64,000 nucleotides of DNA from Acinetobacter calcoaceticus (GTDB lineage Bacteria > Pseudomonadota > Gammaproteobacteria > Pseudomonadales > Moraxellaceae), in assembly GCF_004345325.1 (NCBI RefSeq), contig NZ_SLVJ01000012.1, positions 1-64,000 on the forward strand. Reading direction: 5' to 3'. Numbering within the stretch: position 1 is the stretch's first letter; every line of letters begins with the position of its first letter. The notes under the pieces were generated by a model. That model ran no database searches. It saw only the letters and a list, made by a program, of their open reading frames with translations, and was not told the DNA's origin. Below, in pieces: positions 27,999-39,122 of the stretch. The position numbers and the translations under genes are program-made.

Positions 27999-28846
27999 TG
28001 AATATAAAATATGAAAAATTAAGTATAAAACACCGATTACCGCTGCGAGGGCATGCTAAAAATACCATTGCGCTGTTAAAGCGTATGCTTGCAATCCTTG
28101 GACTGGGTTTGAGTTTAAGTGTGGGGTTTGGACTGAGTCTGAGCAGTATAAGTTGGGCACAACCGGTCATAGCAGAGGGTGTAGTACCGAATGAGGCCAC
28201 TAAACAAGCCGTACTTAATCAACTTCGTGGTGTGTATGGTGCTGATCAAGTGGTGGATAAATTACAGGTCCGTGCAGTGGCAGCACCGCATGGATGGAGT
28301 GATGCGGTCAACCGTCTGATTACACCAGATCTCAAAAAAGTTAGCCAAGGAAAATTGGACATCAATGGTACCTCGGTCTCGTTGACAGGGAAGCTTTCCA
28401 ATCCTGCTGATATCCAAAACACCACTGCTATTTTTCAAAGCTTGGTGCAACAGCCTTATCAATTGAATGCACAGTTTTCCGTGAATCAAGCCGAACAAAA
28501 GGTATTGGATGATACCTTGAAAAATCGTGTGATTGAGTTTGAATCAGGGAGTGCCATCTTGACTGCCTCTGGTATCCGCATCTTGGATGAGATGGTGGTG
28601 GCTTTAAATAAAGTCCAAGGCAAGAATATTAAAATCGTGGGTCATACTGACAATCAAGGCGATCCGACTAGCAATAAGGCGCTAAGTCAACAACGTGCAG
28701 AAGCAGTGAAAAATTATCTGGTCAGTAAAAGTATTGAACCAAACCGATTGAGCCTAGCGGGATTAGGTGCTGATCAACCTGTTGCCGATAATAGTACCGC
28801 TGATGGACGTCGGAAAAACCGACGTATTGAGTTCGATGTACTTTGA
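27998..28846 (+). CDS. OmpA-family peptidoglycan-binding protein of the T6SS
   Basis: The C-terminal half is an OmpA-like domain (about 175-282). IEFESGSAILTASG begins it, and GHTDNQGDPTSNKALSQQRAEAV carries the Asp and Arg that bind diaminopimelate; it ends in NRRIEFDVL. A hydrophobic N-terminal segment (about 28-54) is a signal sequence or anchor, preceded by a long basic stretch; a later start at the ATG of residue 30 is possible. Because TssL lacks a fused peptidoglycan-binding domain, this separate protein may anchor the complex to the cell wall. OmpA-type accessory T6SS proteins are called TagN/TagL in some clusters. It starts within the tagF stop codon. Confidence 0.85.
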   Translation: MNIKYEKLSIKHRLPLRGHAKNTIALLKRMLAILGLGLSLSVGFGLSLSSISWAQPVIAEGVVPNEATKQAVLNQLRGVYGADQVVDKLQVRAVAAPHGWSDAVNRLITPDLKKVSQGKLDINGTSVSLTGKLSNPADIQNTTAIFQSLVQQPYQLNAQFSVNQAEQKVLDDTLKNRVIEFESGSAILTASGIRILDEMVVALNKVQGKNIKIVGHTDNQGDPTSNKALSQQRAEAVKNYLVSKSIEPNRLSLAGLGADQPVADNSTADGRRKNRRIEFDVL

Positions 28847-28912
28847 TCTGTACGCGGCTGTGTCGTGTCGCGTTTGAAGAAAAAGAGTAGTGAAAGGACA
28901 GGACTACGTAAG

Positions 28913-28968
28913 TGATGAGGGATAGGTAAGTTGATGAGGAATAGGTAAATGATGAGGAGAGCGTAAAT
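28913..28968 (+). repeat. Three tandem 19-bp repeats carrying ribosome-binding-site sequence before PAAR
   Basis: TGATGAGGGATAGGTAAGT (28913-28931), TGATGAGGAATAGGTAAAT (28932-28950) and a third copy GATGAGGAGAGCGTAAAT (28951-28968). Each copy contains TGATGAGG, and the last provides the actual ribosome site (GAGGAG, 7 nt from the ATG at 28967). The repeats may act as standby ribosome sites or may simply be a recent slippage product. Confidence 0.75.
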
Positions 28969-29233
28969 GGCTACAGCATATATCACAATTGGTTGTCCAA
29001 CCTCAGGCGGTGGTACAGTCTTGACTGGAGACAGCAGTTTTTTAATTGAGGGGATCGCAATCGCCTGTGTAGGGGATAGCGCCAGTTGCCCCAAACATAG
29101 CACCACTGCTAGCATTATCAGTGGTGATCCACATTTGTTGGTGATGGGTAAAGCGGCGGCTCGTGTCAATGATGCACTGTCTTGTGGTTGTAAACTATTA
29201 CCCAAACAGAATAATGTAGTGGGTGACAATTAG
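28967..29233 (+). CDS. PAAR-domain protein, T6SS spike tip
   Basis: PAAR proteins cap VgrG and sharpen the T6SS spike. The 88-residue protein is essentially only the PAAR domain, with His/Cys residues that could bind the tip zinc (CPKHS, DPHLL, SCGC). There is no N- or C-terminal effector extension, so a separate effector would have to bind. It is the last gene of the right arm, preceded by three tandem repeats and followed by a bidirectional terminator. No vgrG gene occurs in the window, so spike proteins must be encoded elsewhere. Confidence 0.92.
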   Translation: MATAYITIGCPTSGGGTVLTGDSSFLIEGIAIACVGDSASCPKHSTTASIISGDPHLLVMGKAAARVNDALSCGCKLLPKQNNVVGDN

Positions 29234-29284
29234 TCGTTGCAGCGCATTGTCTTAAATCGCATTAGGATATCCATGTAAACCGCA

Positions 29285-29322
29285 AACATGAAAAAACCGA
29301 CTGAAGTCGGTTTTTTCATGTT
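29285..29322. terminator. Bidirectional terminator between PAAR and the L,D-transpeptidase gene
   Basis: Perfect 18-bp inverted repeat around a GA loop: AACATGAAAAAACCGACT / AGTCGGTTTTTTCATGTT. It gives a GC stem with a T6 run on both strands, so it can end the rightward T6SS arm and the leftward transpeptidase transcript. Confidence 0.9.
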
Positions 29323-29416
29323 CAAGCGAATGACTTTGCCTGAGTTTAATATTATGTAGAAGTTAAACACTTTGTCTAATTTAAAAGTTGCGCCAAAATG
29401 ATTGCTTGGCGTGGCA

Positions 29417-30658
29417 TTATTCTAAGAATTTAACCGTAACCCCAGATTTGACTTTTTTACCGAGATCATTGGCATCCCAGTTGGTCAAACGGATACAACC
29501 ATGAGATGCTGATTTTGAGATCATCGACGGGTTCGGCGTACCGTGTATACCAAATGATTTTTTGCTCAAACCAATCCAGATATTACCCACTGGACCATTG
29601 GGACCTGGCGGTAAAGACAGTGCTTTAGTGTTGTTGCCTTGCACAAAGTTACTCGGTGAATAACCATACCAAGGATTAGGCGCTACACCGGTAACTTTAT
29701 AGGTACCTGTTGGTGAAGGTGTAGAACTACTCCCAATGGTCGCTGGGAAAGAACCGACCATTTGGTTTTGGCTATTAAACAAGTACAACTGTTTAGCGCC
29801 TTTATGTGCCACGATCAGATGAATGTTTTCTGGAAGCTCGTTACGAATATTGGTGACGATGATGCGTTCGCCCGCTTTCTTAAAGGTGGCTTTAGGATTG
29901 AGTTTCTTAAGAAAATTCTCATCCATATGGAACTTTTCACCCAACATTTCACTGACGCTGGTGTAATACAGACCTTTCATTTTGGCCTGTAATGCATAGT
30001 CGCGTGGAATCGATGCTGCATAAGGACCTTTAAAATCAGCTTCGGTGGTGGTGTATTCCACATAAGCGGGTTTGTTGCCTTGGACTGCAATTAAACGATC
30101 CCAAGTTTCTTTGTTCAATACGCCAGTGGGTTTAAGCCCCTGCATTTGTTGAAATGAAGAAATCGCTTTAAGCGTGTTCATGCCACTTGAACCATCGATC
30201 GCACCCGGTGAAGCATGTGCATTGTTCAGCATCACGTGAGCACGTGCATAAACAGGGAACTGACCTTTACCGATGTTTTCATACCATTCGGCTGTATTTA
30301 AACCATCCAAAGTCCAAGAGCTTTTGGCAGCAGGTGCGGCAACAACCGCAGCGGGTTTGGCAGCACTGCTTGGAGCTTGTCCAATGTCAGCGTTGTGATC
30401 TTCAGCTTTTTCTAAGTTTTGCAGCGTATTAGCAGCTTGATTTAAATCTTTTTGTTCTTGCTGCGTTATTTGGGTAGCGGCAGCATGTGATGCCGATCCT
30501 TTCGCATCAACGGCGAGTGGATCGATCGGATCTTCGACTGTACTTGTAGAAACGACGGTGGCTGAAGCTGATGGCTTAGCAGCGTTATTCGGAGCAGCAT
30601 ACAAATGACCTGTGATGATGCAGCTTAAACTCAAAGCAAGGATTGAGCGTACGAACAT
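29417..30658 (-). CDS. L,D-transpeptidase (YkuD family) with peptidoglycan-binding domain
   Basis: Periplasmic enzyme that makes 3-3 peptidoglycan cross-links or attaches proteins or D-amino acids to the wall. After a signal peptide (cleaved around AYA-AP) comes an Ala/Ser-rich linker, a PG_binding_1 domain (SSFQQMQGLKPTGVLNKETW), and a C-terminal YkuD domain with the catalytic motif GIHGTP then SHGCIRLTN, the Cys being the nucleophile. The ATG at 30658 has AAGG 9 nt upstream; the frame also opens at a TTG at 30676. It converges with the T6SS right arm, separated by a bidirectional terminator. Confidence 0.93.
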   Translation of the reverse strand: MFVRSILALSLSCIITGHLYAAPNNAAKPSASATVVSTSTVEDPIDPLAVDAKGSASHAAATQITQQEQKDLNQAANTLQNLEKAEDHNADIGQAPSSAAKPAAVVAAPAAKSSWTLDGLNTAEWYENIGKGQFPVYARAHVMLNNAHASPGAIDGSSGMNTLKAISSFQQMQGLKPTGVLNKETWDRLIAVQGNKPAYVEYTTTEADFKGPYAASIPRDYALQAKMKGLYYTSVSEMLGEKFHMDENFLKKLNPKATFKKAGERIIVTNIRNELPENIHLIVAHKGAKQLYLFNSQNQMVGSFPATIGSSSTPSPTGTYKVTGVAPNPWYGYSPSNFVQGNNTKALSLPPGPNGPVGNIWIGLSKKSFGIHGTPNPSMISKSASHGCIRLTNWDANDLGKKVKSGVTVKFLE

Positions 30659-30864
30659 GAAATTCAACCTTAACAATTATTCATATAGGAATATAAAAAA
30701 CCCGATAAGTATTACAGATAATATCTGCTGTTGCAGTAAATGTTTTGTTTAATTCATTCTTTTTTAATCTAATGTTTAACCATCTACACTGTACGAAGAA
30801 GTTATTAAATTGCGTGTCTTTTTGTTATGATGATTCGGATTTTAATTTGAGATTGGGAAAGTAA

Positions 30865-31938
30865 ATGACGACCTTAAAAAATGATCGTTTTCTACGTGCC
30901 TTGTTGCGTGAACCGGTAGATTGCACACCCGTCTGGATGATGCGTCAAGCAGGGCGATATTTACCAGAGTATCGTGAGACTCGCGCCAAAGCGGGTGACT
31001 TTCTCTCTCTATGCAAAAATACTGATTTTGCATGTGAAGTGACTTTACAACCTTTACGTCGCTATGCATTGGATGCGGCGATTTTATTTTCAGATATTTT
31101 GACTGTTCCAGATGCATTGGGATTGGGATTGTATTTTGAAGCGGGTGAAGGCCCCAAATTCCATCGCACCATCCGGACTGAACAGGATGTGGCGCGCTTA
31201 CCTAAGTTTGATGCCAAGTCAGATTTAAGTTATGTCATGAATGCGGTCAGTACCATTCGCTCTGCATTGGGTGGTGAAGTGCCTTTAATCGGGTTTTCAG
31301 GCAGTCCTTGGACGCTGGCCACTTATATGATTGAAGGCGGTTCGAGCAAAGATTTCCGCTACAGTAAGGAAATGCTCTACACCCAACCTGAAGTGCTGCA
31401 TGCATTATTGGATCGATTGGCCGATGCGGTGATCGATTATCTCAATGCGCAAATCGATGCAGGTGCGCAAGCGGTGCAGATTTTTGACAGTTGGGGCGGT
31501 GCTTTAGCGCATCAACAATACTTAGATTTTTCATTGCACTATATGCAAAAGATCGTGGCTGGGTTGCATCGCGAAAAAGATGGTCAGAAAATCCCAGTGA
31601 TCTTGTTTACCAAAGGTGGTGGTCAGTGGTTAGAGCCGATGATTGCAACAGGTGCAGATGCACTGGGCTTGGATTGGACCACACCTTTGCATACCGCACG
31701 TCAAATTGCCAAAGGTCGGGTTGCATTACAGGGTAATCTTGATCCAGCAACTTTATACGGTTCTTTTTCCGAAATCGAAAAAGCCGTTAAAGCGATGCTT
31801 GATGATGCTTATGCGCAAGGTGAAAAGACCGGATATATCGCCAATTTAGGCCATGGAATTACCCAATGGGTCAATCCTGATCATCCGAAAGTTTTTATCG
31901 ATACGGTACACGAATATAGTGCCAAGTATTTGGGCTAA
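30865..31938 (+). CDS. hemE: Uroporphyrinogen decarboxylase
   Basis: Cytosolic enzyme that decarboxylates the four acetate groups of uroporphyrinogen III to give coproporphyrinogen III in haem synthesis. The 357 residues include the diagnostic [16 protein letters not shown] at 20-36 (substrate-binding arginine and catalytic region), [12 protein letters not shown] and [17 protein letters not shown]. The gene is monocistronic or leads into the DUF817 gene 35 bp downstream. It diverges from the L,D-transpeptidase gene across 206 bp of AT-rich DNA, with a TATGAT-like -10 hexamer at about 30824-30829. Confidence 0.97.
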   Translation: MTTLKNDRFLRALLREPVDCTPVWMMRQAGRYLPEYRETRAKAGDFLSLCKNTDFACEVTLQPLRRYALDAAILFSDILTVPDALGLGLYFEAGEGPKFHRTIRTEQDVARLPKFDAKSDLSYVMNAVSTIRSALGGEVPLIGFSGSPWTLATYMIEGGSSKDFRYSKEMLYTQPEVLHALLDRLADAVIDYLNAQIDAGAQAVQIFDSWGGALAHQQYLDFSLHYMQKIVAGLHREKDGQKIPVILFTKGGGQWLEPMIATGADALGLDWTTPLHTARQIAKGRVALQGNLDPATLYGSFSEIEKAVKAMLDDAYAQGEKTGYIANLGHGITQWVNPDHPKVFIDTVHEYSAKYLG

Positions 31939-31973
31939 GCCTCAATTCTCCCATTTGCTCAATATCCTTTGGC

Positions 31974-32774
31974 GTGAATATGGTTTGGTTGCGAAGTGTA
32001 AGTTTATTCATGAGTTTGGCAGCTTCGGCTGCCTTATTCGGCATCTTGTTGCTGATTGCTTTTATTGTCACTGCGCCAATGGGCAGTCAGGACTATCTGG
32101 GCTTTTTCCGCTATGACTATTTATTGTTTTATGCCGTGCTCATTCAATGCGGATTGTTATATTTAAAATTAGAATCTTGGGCTGAAGCGAAGGTCATCGC
32201 CTTATTTCATATTATGGCCATGCTGATGGAAATATTTTTAACCCATCCTGCAATTGCCTCTTGGTATTATCCACAACCTGCAATATTCAAACTGTATACC
32301 GTGCCATTATTTGCTGGATTTATGTACTCGGCAGTGGGAAGTTTTTTTGCGCGGAGTATACGAAATTATCAAGTTTCCCTGACCCATTTACCAAGTTTTT
32401 CCAATATGTTGGCCTTATCATTGTGCTCTTATATTAATTTCATGAGTAAATTCTTTATTTATGATGTGCGTTATTTTTTATTTTTATGGAGTGCGCTGAT
32501 TTTTTATCGTACCCAAGTTCATTTTAAAATTGCTGAGCTGAGCTGTCGTTTACCAATGTTACTGGTATTGTTGGTTCTCGCCGTTATCATTTGGATCGCT
32601 GAAAATATCAGTACTTTTTATAAGATTTGGCTTTATCCAAGTCAGATTGATGCATGGCATATTGTCGGCTGGGGTAAAATAGGTTCATGGTATTTATTAT
32701 TGCTATTAAGCTTGGTATTGGTACTCAAGATACTCGGGAAAAGGGATGGAAATGGTCATTGGCACCTAAGTTGA
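31974..32774 (+). CDS. DUF817 family membrane protein
   Basis: About 266 residues with seven or eight hydrophobic helices and conserved-looking features of the DUF817 family (YoaT-like): KLESWAEAKVIALFH, WYYPQPAIFKLYTVPLF, GFMYSAVGSF and a late WHIVGWGKIGSWY segment. The function of the family is not known. It starts 35 bp after hemE; the GTG at 31974 and the ATG at 31980 are both possible and no strong ribosome site is visible, so its translation may depend on hemE. Confidence 0.8.
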   Translation: MNMVWLRSVSLFMSLAASAALFGILLLIAFIVTAPMGSQDYLGFFRYDYLLFYAVLIQCGLLYLKLESWAEAKVIALFHIMAMLMEIFLTHPAIASWYYPQPAIFKLYTVPLFAGFMYSAVGSFFARSIRNYQVSLTHLPSFSNMLALSLCSYINFMSKFFIYDVRYFLFLWSALIFYRTQVHFKIAELSCRLPMLLVLLVLAVIIWIAENISTFYKIWLYPSQIDAWHIVGWGKIGSWYLLLLLSLVLVLKILGKRDGNGHWHLS

Positions 32775-32914
32775 GCTTAAGTGATTGTAGTTAAATATGA
32801 TTAAAACAAAAATATATTTTGATTATTATCTTGGGTGTGGTTATTCTGGCGCTGTGTAAATAATAACTACACATTTAAATAACATTAAAAACTGAGAAGA
32901 ATGGAGAAAAAAAC

Positions 32915-33385
32915 ATGTTAAAAAAAATAGCATTCGCAACAGTGATTGCGGCGACATCATCCATGGCGATGGCCGATAAAGACGTGGGTTGTGGTGTGGG
33001 AACTCAAGTCTGGGAAGGTAAAACTGGGGTTGTACCAAAAATTTTAGCAGCCACCACCAATGGCATCACGTCAAACCAAATGTTGGGGATTACTTTTGGT
33101 TCGTTGGGTTGTAGTAAAGGTGGTACAGTGACTGCGCAAGTGGTGACGTTTAGCAATGACAATGCTGAATCTTTGGCACGTGATATGGCAGTGGGTCAAG
33201 GCGAAAGCTTGAACGTGCTTGCTGAGTTGTTAAATATCAAAGCTGAAGATAAAGTTCGTTTCTTTGCATTGACCAAAAACAGTTTTTCAGACATCTATGC
33301 GGTTGAAAACCAAAATACTTTACAGGTTTTGGCAAGCTTAGAAAGCGCTATGGCACAAGACGCTGTGCTTAAAGCTTACGTATAA
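32915..33385 (+). CDS. DUF3015 family periplasmic protein
   Basis: 156 residues with a clear signal peptide (MLKKIAFATVIAATSSMAMA-DK). The mature part begins with the DUF3015 feature DVGCGVGTQVWEGKTG, contains TTNGITSNQMLGITFGSLGC, and has three Cys. It ends in a small helical domain. The function of the family is unknown. In related genera it is often found next to a DUF4105 gene, as here (33579), so the two may act together in the envelope. GGAG lies upstream of the ATG. Confidence 0.85.
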   Translation: MLKKIAFATVIAATSSMAMADKDVGCGVGTQVWEGKTGVVPKILAATTNGITSNQMLGITFGSLGCSKGGTVTAQVVTFSNDNAESLARDMAVGQGESLNVLAELLNIKAEDKVRFFALTKNSFSDIYAVENQNTLQVLASLESAMAQDAVLKAYV

Positions 33386-33578
33386 TATTGCTTAATTTGT
33401 ATTGATCTATTTGTACAGGTGCGGTGATGTGTTGGATCAAGGCTTTGGGCGTTCGAAGTCTGATCTGGCACATCACCTCATTGCTTTGAATGCATCGCAA
33501 GGGTGTGGGCAAAGTAATCGTCATACTGATGCTTCGGTATGGCATGAATAAAACCAAAGAATACTAATTTGAATCAGA

Positions 33579-35462
33579 ATGAAAAAAATGATTGTACTTG
33601 CACTACTCAGTTGTGCATCTTTGAGGGTAGGGGCTGTAGGGGAAGATAGCGCCACTCGCTATATTACACAGGCTGAGCAGCAACAACTGTATGCTCACAA
33701 AACGTGGCAAGCTTTGTTTTATGCCAATGCTCAGGGAAAGAGTGAGGTTCGCTATGCAGGTTTCTTTTTAAATGCCTCAGGTCAGCGTGATTTAAAGACT
33801 GAACTCGATTTACATATCGCGGCATTATTTAAAACATCCACACCCAATCAATCGATACGTTGTCGTTTTCCTGCGCGTAGTGCATGGTTAATGCAGCAAC
33901 TGAATATCAGCGCTGAACAATTACCTGAGCTTAATTGTCCTGAATATACGCAATGGTTTGATCAAGTTAAACCGTATAAAGCCACCTTAATCTATGCCAC
34001 CGATTTTATGGGTAACCCCAGTTCGATGTTTGGACATACCTTATTGCGGTTAGATCCCAAAGATCAGCAGCAATTAAATCTGGTGTCCTATGCGGTCAAT
34101 TATGCTGCAACAGTCAAAGGTGGAGACAATTGGTCTTATGCCTTTAAAGGTTTAACCGGGCAATATCCTGGTGAATACTCCTTGATGCCCTATTATAAAA
34201 AAGTAAAAGAATATGCTGACTTTGAAAGTCGAGACTTATGGGAATATGAGTTAAACCTCAATCCCACTGAAACCGCGTTTATGGTCCAACACCTTTGGGA
34301 ATTACAACAGGTCAGTTTTCCATATTATTTCATCAGTGATAATTGTGCTTATCGTTTATTGGGATTGATTGATTTGGTGCGTCCTGAAGCCAATTTACAA
34401 ACGAAATTTGGGCTAAGTACCATTCCCATGGAAACGCTTAAGGCATTACAACAACAAAACTTGGTTAAAGATGTGGTTTATCGCCCGGCCTTGGAAACCC
34501 AATTGTTGGCACAAGCACGACAGCATGGTCAAGGGCTTGCACAACAAGCGCATCGCTTGGCCGCGACGCCAGCAACTGAGATTGAGCAGGCCGTAGCGGG
34601 AATTGCCGTTGCGGATCAAGCCAAGATACTTGAAATGGCCTACGACGATCTGTATTTACAATTGATCGCGCATAAAGTCACTGCGCCACAGGCACAACCA
34701 CGCCTCAGACAACTGCTCAGTGTGCGTAGCCAAATCGATATGGATAAACAACGTGCCGATGTGCCTAGACCAAAATCTGATCCAAGTCAGGCACATGCAG
34801 CGCGGCTCTGGTCTATGCATCTGGGCCAAATCCAAGGGGAGCAGGTGATCCAACTTGGGCTGCGCCAAGCCTACCATGACCTGATCGACCCACAAGCGGG
34901 CTTACGCTTTGGGACCCAAATGCAATTTTTGGACGGTGCTTTACAGTGGCGTGAAGAACAACTCAAACTGGCACATTTTAATTTACTCAGTGTCAATTCG
35001 TATAATCCCATCAATCCGTTTAAAACACCTTTGAGTTGGGGCTTTAATCTAGGCTGGCAACAAGAGTCGCTTGCAGCGGGGCGTTTTAATCCCGATCAGC
35101 AACATGGCGTGATGAGTTTAAAAGCGCAGGCAGGTTATAGCGTAGCGGATGAAAGTGGGCAGCATTTATGTTATCTCCAAGGCCAAAGCTATCTGCAATC
35201 GGGACAGGCACTAGACAAGGGTTGGCGCATCGGTTTGGGGCCGACACTCGGTTGTCAAAACATCTGGACGGATCAATTCAATAGTCTTATTCAAGTCGAG
35301 TTACCGTATTGGGAAGATCAACAGCAATGGAACTTGCGTATCAATACGGCTATGCAATATCGCTTGGCACCGCAACATGCACTGCGTTTGAATATGCAAT
35401 ATCAACAGCAGCAAAGCCAAGATTGGCTAGGAACGACACTCGGATATATTCACTACTTTTAA
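33579..35462 (+). CDS. DUF4105 (Lnb-type periplasmic domain) envelope protein
   Basis: 627 residues with a signal peptide (ending around VGAVG-ED). The DUF4105 domain covers about 120-300, with FMGNPSSMFGHTLLRLDPK, the strictly conserved His in FGHT, and SDNCAYRLLGLIDLVRP, where Asp-Asn-Cys looks like an active site of a papain-like hydrolase. The second half (about 400-627) has alternating strands, Gln-rich, ending in IHYF, like an outer-membrane beta-barrel with terminal aromatic. This combination suggests an outer-membrane protein with a periplasmic catalytic domain. The neighbour upstream is the DUF3015 protein (193 bp away). Confidence 0.82.
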   Translation: MKKMIVLALLSCASLRVGAVGEDSATRYITQAEQQQLYAHKTWQALFYANAQGKSEVRYAGFFLNASGQRDLKTELDLHIAALFKTSTPNQSIRCRFPARSAWLMQQLNISAEQLPELNCPEYTQWFDQVKPYKATLIYATDFMGNPSSMFGHTLLRLDPKDQQQLNLVSYAVNYAATVKGGDNWSYAFKGLTGQYPGEYSLMPYYKKVKEYADFESRDLWEYELNLNPTETAFMVQHLWELQQVSFPYYFISDNCAYRLLGLIDLVRPEANLQTKFGLSTIPMETLKALQQQNLVKDVVYRPALETQLLAQARQHGQGLAQQAHRLAATPATEIEQAVAGIAVADQAKILEMAYDDLYLQLIAHKVTAPQAQPRLRQLLSVRSQIDMDKQRADVPRPKSDPSQAHAARLWSMHLGQIQGEQVIQLGLRQAYHDLIDPQAGLRFGTQMQFLDGALQWREEQLKLAHFNLLSVNSYNPINPFKTPLSWGFNLGWQQESLAAGRFNPDQQHGVMSLKAQAGYSVADESGQHLCYLQGQSYLQSGQALDKGWRIGLGPTLGCQNIWTDQFNSLIQVELPYWEDQQQWNLRINTAMQYRLAPQHALRLNMQYQQQQSQDWLGTTLGYIHYF

Positions 35463-35631
35463 AGTGCATCATTTTATTTAATGGTCTAGGCGAGGGCGGG
35501 TTGAGCGTGTCATTGAAAAATAGCCTAAGCAAAACTAGACCTTCAAAAGGCTCTTATTCAAAATAATCTCATTTTTTCCATACCATTGACTTAATTACAG
35601 CTGAAAATAAACCCGAGAGTCATAAAACTGA

Positions 35632-37725
<2,094 letters not shown>

Positions 37726-37774
37726 GGAATTGATGAAACAATATGCACTTGATCACCTTCTTGGCATATTTTTC

Positions 37775-37803
37775 TTGAATAAAATGAAGAAGCTTTGTAT
37801 TCT
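37775..37803 (+). promoter_or_regulatory. Sigma-70 promoter of tRNA-Ser
   Basis: TTGAAT (37775-37780), 17 bp, TATTCT (37798-37803), then a GC-rich TACGCCC before the mature tRNA starts at 37813. The close spacing and GC-rich discriminator are typical of stable-RNA promoters. Confidence 0.65.
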
Positions 37804-37812
37804 TACGCCCAT

Positions 37813-37902
37813 GGAAGCGTGGCAGAGCGGTTGAATGCACCGGTCTTGAAAACCGACGAGGGTTTACGCCCTCCGTGAGTTCGAATCTCACCGCTTCCGC
37901 CA
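37813..37902 (+). tRNA. tRNA-Ser (UGA)
   Basis: 90-nt class II tRNA. The acceptor stem is GGAAGCG paired with CGCTTCC, discriminator G, and encoded CCA at 37900-37902. The anticodon loop is CTTGAAA with anticodon TGA, which reads UCA serine codons. A long variable arm (GAGGGTTTACGCCCTC) and the T-loop TTCGAAT are visible. Confidence 0.97.
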
Positions 37903-37908
37903 AATTCG

Positions 37909-37941
37909 AAAAAGCCCCTGTGAAAGCAGGGGCTTTTTTTT
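37909..37941 (+). terminator. Intrinsic terminator of tRNA-Ser
   Basis: Stem AAAAAGCCCCTG / CAGGGGCTTTTT with a 6-nt loop, followed by a T run. It lies 6 bp after the tRNA. Confidence 0.93.
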
Positions 37942-38061
37942 GTCTGTCTTTACCATAACTGTATTTATCGTTGCGAGGATTGGTTAAGTGGTCAACCATG
38001 TTGTTTTACTCTTCGTCATTGGGTATTTGATTTTCTATTTTTAAGTTCAATTATTTTTAGG

Positions 38062-38175
38062 GAGCATTACCATTTTTCTGAATACCCAAACTTGAATCGC
38101 TATCTAAAACAAATCCAGCAGCGTTGTGCATTTCAAACTGCACTTAAACATGGTCAATGGTCAATGGTCATCTGA
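38062..38175 (+). pseudogene. Possible C-terminal remnant of a glutathione S-transferase gene
   Basis: In one frame this stretch reads EHYHFSEYPNLNRYLKQIQQ and continues RCAFQTALKHGQWSMVI before a stop. The pattern of Tyr-Pro-Asn-Leu, a Tyr-Leu helix, Gln-Gln-Arg and a terminal Ala-Leu helix resembles the last helices of GST proteins. No start or N-terminal part is visible upstream. The rest of the 38176-38441 gap before the pqi operon shows no coding pattern. The resemblance is from memory and could be chance. Confidence 0.4.
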
Positions 38176-38441
38176 GCTTTTTAAGCAGTATTGGGGGGTG
38201 ACGCAATAAATAATAAGCCGCTAAACTGGGCAGTTAAAATCGTTAAACTCAGTGGACAGGCTTGAGTTAAAACATGCTTTAACCATGGTTTCATCTTTTT
38301 ACATCGCTTGATCATTACATTACAAATATTGTCTAAGTAATTTGAACAAGATATGATCGGGAACGACTTTATAATGCCATTTTAAAATTTGCTGTAACTT
38401 TGATGACCTAAAATTAATATATAAATAGGTGTACATGCTCG

Positions 38442-39122
38442 ATGAGCCAATCTTCCCTTATGCGTAACGCATCGTCCAAGCAAAACCCTCAGCAAAATGT
38501 GCTGAACGGGTCTTCATCGCCTGAGACTTTAGTGGGTTGCGAGGAGTGCGATACGGTCTATCAGCGAGTGCCATTGGCTGAGGGTGAGCGGGCCTACTGC
38601 TTGAGTTGTGGTGGCGAGTTGTATCAAAGAACCCGATCCTTAACTTCGCTGTTGGCTTTGGTCGTGACTGCCATGATCGTGTTTATTATTGCCAATTGCT
38701 TTCCGATCGTGATCGTTGAACTGCAAGGTAATAGTTCACAGACTACTTTATTGGGTGCGGCTTGGGTCATGTTTCAGATCGATCGGGCCTTTGTTGGCTT
38801 CTTGATCCTGATGACCACCTTTGTGGTGCCTTTAATTGATTTACTGCTATTGATCTATGTATTGAGCTCGGTGGGTGTGTTCAACAGTCGGCCCCGCTAT
38901 TTGGTCTTTGCCATGCGTACCCTATCTGTGTTTAGAACTTGGGGCATGGTGGAGGTGTTTTTGATCGGGGTGTTGGTGACCTTGGTCAAATTGGTGGCCA
39001 TGGTGGTGGTGATCCCTGGCGTAGCCTTATGGGCCTTTGCCATCCTCAGTGTACTGCTGGTGTATATTGCATCGTTCAAAGTTAAAAGCCTTTGGGATGA
39101 AATCGATAGGAGCGTGCCATGA
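38442..39122 (+). CDS. Paraquat-inducible protein A domain protein (first half of PqiA)
   Basis: 226-residue inner-membrane protein of the lipid-transport (MCE) Pqi system. It has an N-terminal zinc-ribbon-like CEECDTVY...CLSCGG motif (about 31-55), then about four membrane helices of the PqiA type. E. coli PqiA has two such modules in one 417-residue chain; here they are two genes, this one and 39119-39976, overlapping by 4 bp (ATGA). Both halves keep the cysteines. The operon continues with pqiB and pqiC. Confidence 0.88.
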   Translation: MSQSSLMRNASSKQNPQQNVLNGSSSPETLVGCEECDTVYQRVPLAEGERAYCLSCGGELYQRTRSLTSLLALVVTAMIVFIIANCFPIVIVELQGNSSQTTLLGAAWVMFQIDRAFVGFLILMTTFVVPLIDLLLLIYVLSSVGVFNSRPRYLVFAMRTLSVFRTWGMVEVFLIGVLVTLVKLVAMVVVIPGVALWAFAILSVLLVYIASFKVKSLWDEIDRSVP

